A DNA stretch of 64,000 bases, from contig NZ_CP051305.1 of the NCBI RefSeq assembly GCF_024181385.1, positions 1,488,001 to 1,552,000 on the forward strand, written 5' to 3'. Every line of letters begins with the position of its first letter. The stretch's first letter is position 1. This DNA is from Treponema sp. OMZ 798 (GTDB lineage: Bacteria > Spirochaetota > Spirochaetia > Treponematales > Treponemataceae). The notes beneath the pieces are model-generated. The model ran no database searches, was not told where the DNA came from, and saw only the letters and a program-made list of their open reading frames with translations. A program made the position numbers and the translations under genes. Shown piece after piece: positions 9,050 through 14,590 of the stretch.

Positions 9050-9186
9050 GCCTCTAAAAACATCAGTTTTTAGAGGGTTTCCTTAAATTTAATTTGCGAT
9101 GTTTTTCATAAGTCATTGATACATAAGGACTTATGAAAAACTCGTCGGGCATCTCTAAAAATCCAACAAGGTTTTTAGAGATGCCC
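9046..9186. mobile_element. 141-bp MITE-like element with 4-bp target duplication
   Basis: The ends are imperfect inverted repeats, 13 of 16 matching: GGGAGCCTCTAAAAAC (9046-9061) and the reverse complement of 9171-9186. It is flanked by ACTA at 9042-9045 and 9187-9190. Inside are three perfect hairpins: 9051-9061/9066-9076 (11 bp), 9101-9113/9129-9141 (13 bp) and 9147-9161/9172-9186 (15 bp). It has no coding capacity, so it would need a transposase in trans. Comparison with the two homologous promoters confirms that it interrupts a formerly continuous sequence. Confidence 0.85.
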
Positions 9187-9190
9187 ACTA

Positions 9191-9563
9191 GTATTATGCC
9201 TATAGTAAAATTAATTTTAAACGGCTGGCGATTTAATCTTTCTCACGCCTCAAATTTAACGGATAAAGCCACTGAGAAAAATGCCCCCTTACAATAGGAA
9301 CAGCAATTGATATCAATTCTTATATGGTATTTCTTAAACCTACTGGTATAGGTATGTCGCTTGTATGTCCAATAAGATGGGAAATTAATTTCGGAAAGGT
9401 ACCTAAATTTAATATGTTTATTGAAGTAGCTCCTGTTATAGGATTTTCATATTCACCGTATGGTATGTGGCTTATTGTAAAACCAGTAAATGATAAATTA
9501 AGTATTGATTTTATACCTCAATTCAGTATAGATCTTAGAGCCAGACTGCCGAATAAAAAATAA
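9191..9563 (+). pseudogene. Decayed small outer-membrane-protein gene, copy 1
   Basis: The stretch from about 9270 encodes EKCPLTIGTAIDINSYM and continues to RLPNKK at 9563, clearly homologous to the C-terminal half of the protein at 11877-12464 (EKCPLTIGPAIDINSFM to RYRIPNKK). The N-terminal half and signal peptide are absent, an in-frame TGA lies immediately before the homology, and the promoter is broken by the MITE. The upstream 80 bp (9191-9270) instead match the start of locus 3 (13328-13415). An internal ATG at 9324 gives a 79-codon open frame, but it lacks a signal peptide and is most simply a remnant. Confidence 0.8.
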
Positions 9564-9577
9564 ACGTAAACATCTGG

Positions 9578-9606
9578 GCATATTTTTAAGTTCCATAAAA
9601 ATATGC
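9578..9606 (+). terminator. Hairpin terminator-like repeat after OMP copy 1
   Basis: GCATATTTTT (9578-9587) pairs perfectly with AAAAATATGC (9597-9606) around a 9-nt loop. The same hairpin, with one mismatch, follows OMP copy 2 at 12475-12505. Confidence 0.6.
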
Positions 9607-9625
9607 TTAGATTCAACAAAAAAGA

Positions 9626-9654
9626 TTGACAAGAAAATCAGTATCATATATAAT
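9626..9654 (+). promoter_or_regulatory. Promoter of PIN/RHH module (leaderless)
   Basis: TTGACA (9626-9631), 17 bp, TATAAT (9649-9654): both hexamers are perfect consensus. The ATG at 9663 follows after 8 nt, so the toxin mRNA is probably leaderless. Confidence 0.75.
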
Positions 9655-9662
9655 ACCATATA

Positions 9663-10094
9663 ATGAAGGTGCCAATAATAGTTATAGATACAAATGTGAT
9701 TTTATCCGCACTAAAAAGTAGAAATGGAAGATCAAATCAGCTGTTAAGAATTATAGATACAGGTAAATTTGATTTTGCTATTTCTGTTCCGCTTATTTTG
9801 GAATATGAATCTGTTTTGAAAAAACACTTAGATCGCAGCTATTATTTAGAAAAAGACATTGACGATTTTATCGATTATCTTTGTTACATTGGAAAGAAAA
9901 TAAAGCTTTTTTATTTGTGGAGACCATATTTAAAAGATCCTCATGATGATCATATATTGGAGGTAGAGATTCATTCTAACAGTAAGGTTATAGTAACATA
10001 CAATAAAAAAGATTTTAAAGAAGCCGAAGATTTAGGTATATGTTCACTAACTCCGGCAGAATTTATAAATAAAATAAATGGAGGTGAAAAATGA
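9663..10094 (+). CDS. PIN-domain toxin (ribonuclease), COG1569-like
   Basis: A 143-residue PIN nuclease. Acidic metal ligands are visible: D9 in VIDTNV, E47 in LILEYES, D92 with D95/D96 in KDPHDD, and D117 in YNKKDF. PIN toxins of toxin-antitoxin pairs cleave RNA using Mg2+ or Mn2+. The stop overlaps the start of a small RHH protein by 4 nt (ATGA), giving a toxin-first operon. The promoter is strong and the start probably leaderless. It sits between the decayed OMP copy 1 and a hicB remnant, so it has probably been inserted into the cassette array. Confidence 0.9.
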   Translation: MKVPIIVIDTNVILSALKSRNGRSNQLLRIIDTGKFDFAISVPLILEYESVLKKHLDRSYYLEKDIDDFIDYLCYIGKKIKLFYLWRPYLKDPHDDHILEVEIHSNSKVIVTYNKKDFKEAEDLGICSLTPAEFINKINGGEK

Positions 10095-10324
10095 GTACAT
10101 TGAGTATTAGAATACCGGATTCATATCATATGATGGTAAAAGAGGTTTCAAAAACCGATAATATTTCAATCAATCAGTTCATAACGGCTGCAATAGGCGA
10201 AAAATTGACTGCGTTACAAACCGAAAACTATGTTAAAGAAAGGGCAAAAAAAGGCTCCAAAGAAAAGTTTTTAGCAGTTTTAAATAAAGCTCCCGATATT
10301 GAGCCCGAGGAATATGATATGTAA
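10091..10324 (+). CDS. RHH antitoxin partner of the PIN toxin
   Basis: A 77-residue protein with an N-terminal ribbon-helix-helix (STLSIRIPDSYHMMVKEVSK, then SINQFITAAIGEKL), typical of the Arc/HicB-like antitoxins paired with COG1569 PIN toxins. The acidic C-terminal tail (NKAPDIEPEEYDM) is the expected toxin-wrapping segment. It is translationally coupled to the toxin by an ATGA overlap and preceded by GGAGGTG at 10080-10086. It is expected to bind the toxin and autoregulate. Confidence 0.88.
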   Translation: MSTLSIRIPDSYHMMVKEVSKTDNISINQFITAAIGEKLTALQTENYVKERAKKGSKEKFLAVLNKAPDIEPEEYDM

Positions 10325-10330
10325 TTAATT

Positions 10331-10396
10331 GTTTTTCTACCCCCCAATCTGTAATTTTGCTTTAAGGGCATTTTGCAACTCTTGATTTAACCGTGC
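10331..10396 (-). pseudogene. hicB remnant / hicB-tail repeat, degenerate copy
   Basis: The segment 10331-10384 matches the hicB 3' end of the three intact cassettes (AATTTTGCTTTAAGGGCATT is shared). It then jumps directly to ATTTAACCGTGC, which corresponds to a more upstream part of the cassette 3 antitoxin (ATTTAACCATGC near 12669). It is therefore a hicB tail with an internal deletion and no toxin or N-terminal domain. It marks a cassette boundary between the PIN/RHH and YefM/RelE pairs. Confidence 0.75.
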
Positions 10397-10446
10397 TAGA
10401 AAAACAAGGCATTCTTAACAAAAGCTAAAATTTTTATATATACATC

Positions 10447-10483
10447 TTGAATATTTTGATAAGATTATGATAAAATTATGATA
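10447..10483 (+). promoter_or_regulatory. Promoter of YefM/RelE module with direct-repeat operator candidate
   Basis: TTGAAT (10447-10452), 18 bp, TAAAAT (10471-10476). Two direct repeats ATTATGATA (10464-10472 and 10475-10483) cover the -10 and downstream edge, spaced 11 bp apart, one helical turn. This is a plausible antitoxin site. Confidence 0.55.
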
Positions 10484-10495
10484 TTGGAGGTGCTT

Positions 10496-10762
10496 ATGTT
10501 ACAAATCAGACCTGTTTCAGATTTACGAAATAAATTTTCCGAAATAGAAAATATAGTTATTTCAAGTAGAAGTCCTGTATTTCTTACAAAAAACGGATAC
10601 GGTTCTATGGTGCTAATGAGTCTTGATATGTACGAAAGTCTTACAGATAATGTGGAAAATAGACTTAATGAGGCTGATTTTCAGGCTGCTTCCACCAATG
10701 TTAGGCTTTCTCATGAAGATGTATTTTCAGATATCCGCTCTCGAATAAAGTTAGGTAAATGA
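10496..10762 (+). CDS. Phd/YefM-family antitoxin
   Basis: An 88-residue antitoxin with the YefM/Phd N-terminal DNA-binding fold (MLQIRPVSDLRNKFSEIE, then SPVFLTKNGYGSMVLMSLDMYE). I place the start at 10496 because GGAGG (10486-10490) precedes it at the right distance; an ATG at 10478 lies upstream of that site. The C-terminal part is a flexible toxin-binding segment. Its stop overlaps the toxin start by 4 nt. It should neutralise and co-repress with the downstream RelE/ParE toxin. Confidence 0.92.
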   Translation: MLQIRPVSDLRNKFSEIENIVISSRSPVFLTKNGYGSMVLMSLDMYESLTDNVENRLNEADFQAASTNVRLSHEDVFSDIRSRIKLGK

Positions 10763-11067
10763 AAAAATATATTTTGCGTTATCTTCCTTTAGCAAAACAG
10801 GATTTAGACGGTATCATAAATTATATTCAAAATAATTTACAAAATCCTATTGCAGCAGAAAACACACTCTCAAAGATTGAATCTGCAATACTTGAAAGAC
10901 TTGGCAACCCGGAAGATTTTGCAATATGGAGCTCAAAAAAGCAACGTCCATATCCGTATCGAAGAATAAATGTCGGAAATTATACAGTCTGGTATGTTGT
11001 AATTGATAATATTATGGAAATAAGGCGAATTTTATATTCAAGGCGTTACGAAGAAAATTTAATTTGA
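10759..11067 (+). CDS. RelE/ParE-family toxin
   Basis: A 102-residue toxin with the compact RelE/ParE fold: YLPLAKQDLDGIINYIQNNL, a central helix pair, then RRINVGNYTVWYVVIDNIMEI and a terminal ILYSRRYEENLI. These basic and aromatic C-terminal residues are typical of the family, whose members cleave mRNA on the ribosome (RelE) or poison gyrase (ParE). The YefM partner and the YSRRY ending favour an RNase-type activity, but the two cannot be separated on sequence alone. It is translationally coupled to its antitoxin (ATGA). Confidence 0.9.
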   Translation: MKKYILRYLPLAKQDLDGIINYIQNNLQNPIAAENTLSKIESAILERLGNPEDFAIWSSKKQRPYPYRRINVGNYTVWYVVIDNIMEIRRILYSRRYEENLI

Positions 11068-11116
11068 TTGATTTTATGAATATATAATCAACATCTTTGC
11101 GCTCTTGGCGAGCTGC

Positions 11117-11189
11117 GCGGTTAAATAAAATTTTTCTGCGGCTACACCCCAACCTGTAATTTTGCTTTAAGGGCATTTTGCAACTCTTG
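11117..11189. repeat. hicB-tail repeat, copy 2
   Basis: Begins GCGGTTAAATAAA as in copies 1 and 3 and covers the hicB-2 stop and 3' coding end. Near identity with copy 1 continues to about 11256. Confidence 0.85.
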
Positions 11190-11537
11190 CGAAAAATTCA
11201 AATTGGCATTTTCGGCAGCTTCTGCAAGCCAGGCGGGGAGAGATACATTTTTTCGTACTGCCCTCGAGTATGTCATAGCTCTATATTTTTTCGTATCAGC
11301 CTTTATAATGGAAAGTATATCATTTTGAGTATGTAGGATTTTTTTCTGAGGTGTCGCATTAGGAATATCAAAGCCTTCATCTTCTGCAACACAAAGCCAG
11401 GCCGACATTGCATCTTCCATTTGCTTCATTGCATCCTGTAAGTCTTTACCGGTTGTTATGCAGCCTTTGAGGTCAGGTACTCGTGCATATACCGTATCTT
11501 TTTCTTCCGTAAAAATAGCAGTATAAACATATTTCAT
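11142..11537 (-). CDS. HicB-family antitoxin, cassette 2
   Basis: A 131-residue antitoxin. The N-terminal HicB domain (YVYTAIFTEEKDTVYARVPD, LKGCITTGKDLQDAMKQMED) has the canonical HicB strand-turn pattern, followed by a linker and the same ribbon-helix-helix as cassette 1 (35 identical residues at the C-terminus). Its start overlaps the end of hicA by 4 nt. The antitoxin halves that bind the toxin differ between cassettes 1 and 2, while the DNA-binding halves are the same. Cross-repression between the two modules is therefore likely. Confidence 0.92.
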   Translation of the reverse strand: MKYVYTAIFTEEKDTVYARVPDLKGCITTGKDLQDAMKQMEDAMSAWLCVAEDEGFDIPNATPQKKILHTQNDILSIIKADTKKYRAMTYSRAVRKNVSLPAWLAEAAENANLNFSQELQNALKAKLQVGV

Positions 11538-11722
11538 TTTTTAGCTCCCTGTTCAATTTCTTTTTGAATGTACCGCAAGTCATTTTTATTAAAGCTATGC
11601 CTTTTAAGCGGAATAGAACATCTTAATTCGATATTGCAATATATATCGTGATTTGCCCCATGCCGTTTTAAAAAATACCCTGCTTTTTCTAATGCTTTTA
11701 TTGCTTGCATTCGTTCATTCAT
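11534..11722 (-). CDS. HicA-family toxin, cassette 2
   Basis: A 62-residue HicA (MNERMQAIKALEKAGYFLK, then RHGANHDIY with the catalytic histidine, then CSIPLKRHSFNKNDLRYI). The frame extends further upstream, but that part runs through the promoter. I chose the ATG at 11722 because a TATAAT ends 6 nt before it; another ATG four codons later is also possible. The stop overlaps the antitoxin start by 4 nt. It is probably an mRNA interferase held in check by the adjacent HicB. Confidence 0.88.
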   Translation of the reverse strand: MNERMQAIKALEKAGYFLKRHGANHDIYCNIELRCSIPLKRHSFNKNDLRYIQKEIEQGAKK

Positions 11723-11728
11723 ATTATA

Positions 11729-11758
11729 ATTATACACAATTATTACACATTCCGTCAA
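11729..11758 (-). promoter_or_regulatory. hicA-2 promoter with tandem operator-like repeat
   Basis: Minus strand: TTGACG (11753-11758), 18 bp, TATAAT (11729-11734); a second TATAAT is adjacent at 11723-11728. The spacer holds TGTGTAATAA followed by TGTGTATAA, the same tandem motif as at hicA-1. Confidence 0.7.
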
Positions 11759-11793
11759 GATTATTTTCTCTCCAAAATTCTCAAATTCAAGGC

Positions 11794-11822
11794 TTGACAA
11801 CTTAGAATTTATACACTAGTAT
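11794..11822 (+). promoter_or_regulatory. Promoter of small outer membrane protein, copy 2 (intact)
   Basis: TTGACA (11794-11799), 17 bp, TAGTAT (11817-11822). The same box pair and spacing occurs at 13299-13327 and, interrupted by the MITE, at 9021-9049. Confidence 0.75.
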
Positions 11823-11876
11823 TATATTTATATTAAAATTAATCTTGTAAAAGGACACAAAAAAAAGAAGTTAAAT

Positions 11877-12464
11877 ATGAAAAAAATATTGATAATTTTT
11901 TTCTGTATTATGTTGGTTTCTGTAAATATTTTTGCAGAATCTAACGATTTATCAAACGGAAACGGTAATGGAGGAAAAAACAAAATTGGGGCATGGCTGG
12001 GATTTCCTTTTATTGGTTTATCTTATTCACATGAATTTAATGATTTGATTGAGTTGGATGTACTTGTAGGGATAACAGGTCTACCATTTATAAGCAGACA
12101 AATAAACTTTAGAACAGGACTTCTTTTTACAGTATGGGAACCTGTAATTAACGTAGAAAAATGCCCTCTTACAATCGGGCCCGCTATTGATATTAATAGT
12201 TTCATGTTGTTGATACTGCCTGCTTCTCTCGGAGTTACACTATTAAGCCCTATACGCTGGGAAGTAAATTTCCGAAGTGCTCCTTCATTTAACTTATTTA
12301 TAGAAGCTGCACCGGCTATAGGTTTCTCATATGCATTACCCTATACACATGGAACAGGTATGGTTATAAGCTTGCAAAATATGCAGATAAACGATAAAGT
12401 CTCTATTCACTGGATACCTCATATCGGTCTTGGGCTTCGATACCGCATTCCGAATAAAAAATAA
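11877..12464 (+). CDS. Small putative outer-membrane beta-barrel protein
   Basis: A 195-residue protein with a clear signal peptide (MKKILIIFFCIMLVSVNIFA, cleavage about residue 20) and then alternating amphipathic strands such as GAWLGFPFIGLSYSHEF, PIRWEVNFRSAPSFNLFIEA and IHWIPHIGLGLRYRIP. The length would suit a small barrel of about eight strands. No function can be assigned. It is the only intact copy of three in the island, each lying downstream of a hicBA cassette and divergent from it. Its promoter region is shared by all three. Confidence 0.75.
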   Translation: MKKILIIFFCIMLVSVNIFAESNDLSNGNGNGGKNKIGAWLGFPFIGLSYSHEFNDLIELDVLVGITGLPFISRQINFRTGLLFTVWEPVINVEKCPLTIGPAIDINSFMLLILPASLGVTLLSPIRWEVNFRSAPSFNLFIEAAPAIGFSYALPYTHGTGMVISLQNMQINDKVSIHWIPHIGLGLRYRIPNKK

Positions 12465-12474
12465 ATAAATCGTA

Positions 12475-12505
12475 GGCATATTTTAAAGTTCCATAAAAAT
12501 ACGCC
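12475..12505 (+). terminator. Hairpin terminator-like repeat after OMP copy 2
   Basis: GGCATATTTT (12475-12484) pairs with AAAAATACGCC (12495-12505) with one A-C mismatch. Same location and sequence type as 9578-9606. Confidence 0.5.
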
Positions 12506-12565
12506 TAGTAAACAAATCACTCGACACTCAACCATTAAAAATTCTTTGAGTTATTATTGGCCTTT

Positions 12566-12638
12566 GCGGTTAAATAAAATTTTTCTACGGCCAAATCACA
12601 ATCTGCAATTTTGCTTTAAGAGCATTTTGCAATTCTTG
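12566..12638. repeat. hicB-tail repeat, copy 3
   Basis: Starts GCGGTTAAATAAA and contains ATTTTGCTTTAAGAGCATTT like copy 1, but is more divergent around the stop codon, so that the HicB-3 reading frame ends IVIWP. Confidence 0.8.
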
Positions 12639-12983
12639 AGAGAAATTAAGATTGGCATTTTCGGCCTTGTAATTTAACCATGCAGGAAGTGTAACCGTTT
12701 TTTTTACCGACTTTTCGGAGAATTGTCTGCGCCATTTATCCGTGTCAGCTATAACATAGTTTACAAATCCGTCTTTTATTTTTACATCCGATATATTACT
12801 GGCTTTTGGTATTGCTTGATTGTTATCTTCATAATGGACAAGCATCATAGCTATGGCATCTTCCGCCATTTCTATAGCTTCAGTTACTGTGTCTCCGAAT
12901 GTAAAGCAGCCGGAAATATCGGGAACTCTAACCCCTATTTTTCCATCATCATTTTCAAAAATAACAGGATATGTATATTTCAT
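12585..12983 (-). CDS. HicB-family antitoxin, cassette 3
   Basis: A 132-residue antitoxin with a standard HicB N-terminal domain (YTYPVIFENDDGKIGVRVPD, ISGCFTFGDTVTEAIEMAED) and an RHH domain (VTLPAWLNYKAENANLNF and following). The C-terminal 21 residues before the end match cassettes 1 and 2, but the first half of the RHH has diverged and the last residues (IVIWP) differ. It lies 16 nt downstream of hicA-3. The diverged RHH coincides with a diverged operator at its promoter. Confidence 0.92.
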   Translation of the reverse strand: MKYTYPVIFENDDGKIGVRVPDISGCFTFGDTVTEAIEMAEDAIAMMLVHYEDNNQAIPKASNISDVKIKDGFVNYVIADTDKWRRQFSEKSVKKTVTLPAWLNYKAENANLNFSQELQNALKAKLQIVIWP

Positions 12984-12999
12984 TTTTACCTCCGCTAAC

Positions 13000-13179
13000 C
13001 TATTTAATACCGGCTTCTTTCAAAATATTATGTGCAGTTCCTTTTGGAATATCACCTTTATGACGCGGTATTGCTATCATCTTTCCGCTTTCTTTGTGAA
13101 TTGCTTTATCATGTTTTGCTCCGGTTATTATTTCATAACCGGCCTTTTTTAAGAGCTTTATAATTTCATTGGATGTCAT
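13000..13179 (-). CDS. HicA-family toxin, cassette 3
   Basis: A 59-residue HicA: MTSNEIIKLLKKAGYEIITG, AKHDK with the catalytic histidine, then KMIAIPRHKGDIPKGTAHNI and the final helix ILKEAGIK. This is the most canonical HicA of the three (PRHKGDIPKGT matches the family signature). The start is 13179, 18 nt from the -10 box, with AGG as a weak ribosome site. It is followed by its antitoxin. Confidence 0.92.
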   Translation of the reverse strand: MTSNEIIKLLKKAGYEIITGAKHDKAIHKESGKMIAIPRHKGDIPKGTAHNILKEAGIK

Positions 13180-13197
13180 AGATCAACCTGCAAGAAT

Positions 13198-13227
13198 ATT
13201 ATAGCACGTATTAACACGTATTGTCAA
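13198..13227 (-). promoter_or_regulatory. hicA-3 promoter with ACGTGT-type direct repeat
   Basis: Minus strand: TTGACA (13222-13227), 18 bp, TATAAT (13198-13203). The spacer contains ATACGTGTTAATACGTG, a direct repeat of TACGTG placed as the TGTGTATAA repeats are at hicA-1 and hicA-2 but with another sequence. Confidence 0.65.
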
Positions 13228-13298
13228 TCGTTTTTTGTGGAGCCGACTTTTTCTCCCCCAAAAGATTCCTTCCCAAATTAAAATCCCAAATTAAAATC

Positions 13299-13441
13299 TT
13301 GACAAATCATCGTTTATATGTTAGTATACCCTTATGGTAAAACTAATTTTAAGAGGCTTACAATTTAATTTTTCTCAAAACTCAAATTTAATGCTGAAAG
13401 ATACGGAGAAAAATGTTAGCCTAAGTTTACCCCCCCCCCCC
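13299..13441 (+). pseudogene. Promoter and 5' remnant of outer-membrane-protein locus 3
   Basis: TTGACA (13299-13304), 17 bp, TAGTAT (13322-13327), then an ATG at 13334 and about 85 bp matching the region after the MITE at locus 1 (AATTTTAA, ATTTAAT and GAGAAAAATG shared in order). The homology ends at a 12-C tract and no OMP coding sequence follows. With 13180-13298 (hicA-3 control region) and 13442-13561 (AT-rich, nothing recognised), this fills the 449-bp stretch between hicA-3 and the RiPP precursor. Confidence 0.65.
13430..13441. repeat. Poly-C tract, 12 consecutive C
   Basis: Twelve uninterrupted cytosines in an AT-rich surrounding, at the point where homology with OMP locus 1 stops. 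Tracts of this length are prone to slipped-strand length change. It lies about 190 bp upstream of the precursor peptide gene. Confidence 0.9.
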
Positions 13442-13561
13442 ATTTTCTCTATTAAGTAAAATATCTCTAATCAGTAGGTTCTTCTTTTATTTTTGTTCTC
13501 ATATAAAAAATTCTCTTTGCAAAAATACGATTATCTATAATTTTCACAACGCAATTTACCG

Positions 13562-13597
13562 TCTTTACCTTTTTTGTAAACACAAAATAGGTAAAGA
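13562..13597 (+). promoter_or_regulatory. 9-bp inverted repeat upstream of RiPP precursor
   Basis: TCTTTACCT (13562-13570) and AGGTAAAGA (13589-13597) are perfect inverted repeats with an 18-nt spacer. A possible promoter overlaps it: TTGTAA, 18 bp, TAAAAT. The repeat covers the expected -35 to -10 region, so it could be an operator. Confidence 0.5.
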
Positions 13598-13628
13598 TAA
13601 AATATATAAATTGAAAGGAGGTGAAAGT

Positions 13629-13751
13629 ATGAAATACGAAAAACCTGAAGTTGTTGCACAGAACAGCAACAACGGTTCTTTTGCAGCAGGCTGTCCTACA
13701 AATAAGGATGGGTGTTCGTCCAATTGCAAAAATTGCGAAAGAACAAAGTAA
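13629..13751 (+). CDS. Putative cysteine-rich RiPP precursor peptide
   Basis: A 40-residue peptide. The N-terminal half (MKYEKPEVVAQNS, NNGSFAAG) resembles a leader, and the C-terminal half has four cysteines at 22, 29, 33 and 36 (spacing C-x6-C-x3-C-x2-C) with small residues around them. It is preceded by AAAGGAGGTGA (13614-13624), a perfect Shine-Dalgarno sequence, as expected for a highly translated precursor. Two radical SAM/SPASM genes lie downstream on the same strand. In such loci the maturase commonly installs thioether bonds from cysteine sulfur to residue carbons. The product, and whether it is an antimicrobial, signal or cofactor, are unknown. A small metal-binding protein is an alternative. 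Confidence 0.75.
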   Translation: MKYEKPEVVAQNSNNGSFAAGCPTNKDGCSSNCKNCERTK

Positions 13752-13833
13752 GCCATAGGCTAACCCGTGCCATGGGAATTTACGGCACCAAACTGTTTTT
13801 TGTACAGTGCAACAAAAACGGTAGCCTTGGGGC

Positions 13834-13851
13834 AGGGCTTAAACTTGCCCT
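13834..13851 (+). terminator. Weak hairpin after precursor, possible attenuator
   Basis: AGGGC (13834-13838), 8-nt loop, GCCCT (13847-13851), followed by AAATTTTTATT. The stem is short, allowing partial read-through; this would give more precursor mRNA than maturase mRNA. Confidence 0.45.
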
Positions 13852-13909
13852 AAATTTTTATTAAAACTTAATACTATTTGAAAACATTTTTAATTTAAGG
13901 AGTTATTTT

Positions 13910-14509
13910 ATGCAAATAGGCGGAAATGGAAACATTTTTGGATATAACTATACATTACTTGGAATTGTAAAAATGAAATTTGTTTACGGTATTTTATCGG
14001 AACAAGGTGTAAATGCAATACATATTATGCTTTATAAAGGAACTGTATCGAACGCCCTTGATTTTGATGAAAAATTATTTGAGCCGATAGGTATCAATGT
14101 TTTTGAATCATACGAAAAAGAATTCGAAGCTGCCTTAGAAGAAGTATTGAAGCAACTTTTGGATGGGGCTATCGATAAGCAAATTGATGAGCAATATCCC
14201 AATAATAAATTTGCAAATGAAATAGCAAATTTTTCTAATATTACCATAAATGAGAATAATAAATCTTATACTCTGTTTGGTATTTTTCAAAAAAAATATT
14301 CTTACTTTATATTGTTTGATAAAGAAACAGAACTGTATTCAATACAACCTTATAAAACCTCAAAACCTATTTTAAATTTCCAAAATCAAGAATTAGGAGA
14401 AAGCAGTATTCAGACACTTGATAAAACAGTTAAAAGCTATCTCCTTGGTAATATAGAGCAAATTATTATGGGAAAATGTGATGTATTTATTGAAAATAAT
14501 AGTAAATAA
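13910..14509 (+). CDS. Unknown 199-residue protein in RiPP locus
   Basis: I recognise no family. The start ATG at 13910 has AAGGAG (13897-13902) upstream. The protein lacks a signal peptide or membrane helix. It seems to have two similar halves: NYTLLGIVKMKFVYGILSE in the first and SYTLFGIFQKKYSYFILFD in the second, each followed by an Asn/Gln-rich strand pattern and an acidic helix (EKEFEAALEEVLKQLLD in the first). An internal duplication is likely. Its position between precursor and maturase suggests a chaperone, immunity or carrier role, but this is only context. Confidence 0.6.
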   Translation: MQIGGNGNIFGYNYTLLGIVKMKFVYGILSEQGVNAIHIMLYKGTVSNALDFDEKLFEPIGINVFESYEKEFEAALEEVLKQLLDGAIDKQIDEQYPNNKFANEIANFSNITINENNKSYTLFGIFQKKYSYFILFDKETELYSIQPYKTSKPILNFQNQELGESSIQTLDKTVKSYLLGNIEQIIMGKCDVFIENNSK

Positions 14510-14590
14510 CCAATAATTTGAAACTAAAATATAATAATGCAAAAAAAAGCAAAAATATAAAGATGAAACTCCATTGTAAAAAGACGGAGT

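Noticed and set aside
9324..9563. A 79-codon open frame that could be taken as a small intact gene
   Set aside because: It lacks a signal peptide and ribosome site, begins in the middle of homology with the OMP at 11877, and has a stop just upstream in the same frame; called a pseudogene.
13565..13756. A 63-codon minus-strand frame opposite the RiPP precursor
   Set aside because: It is the mirror of the precursor gene, which has the better ribosome site and the right gene context.
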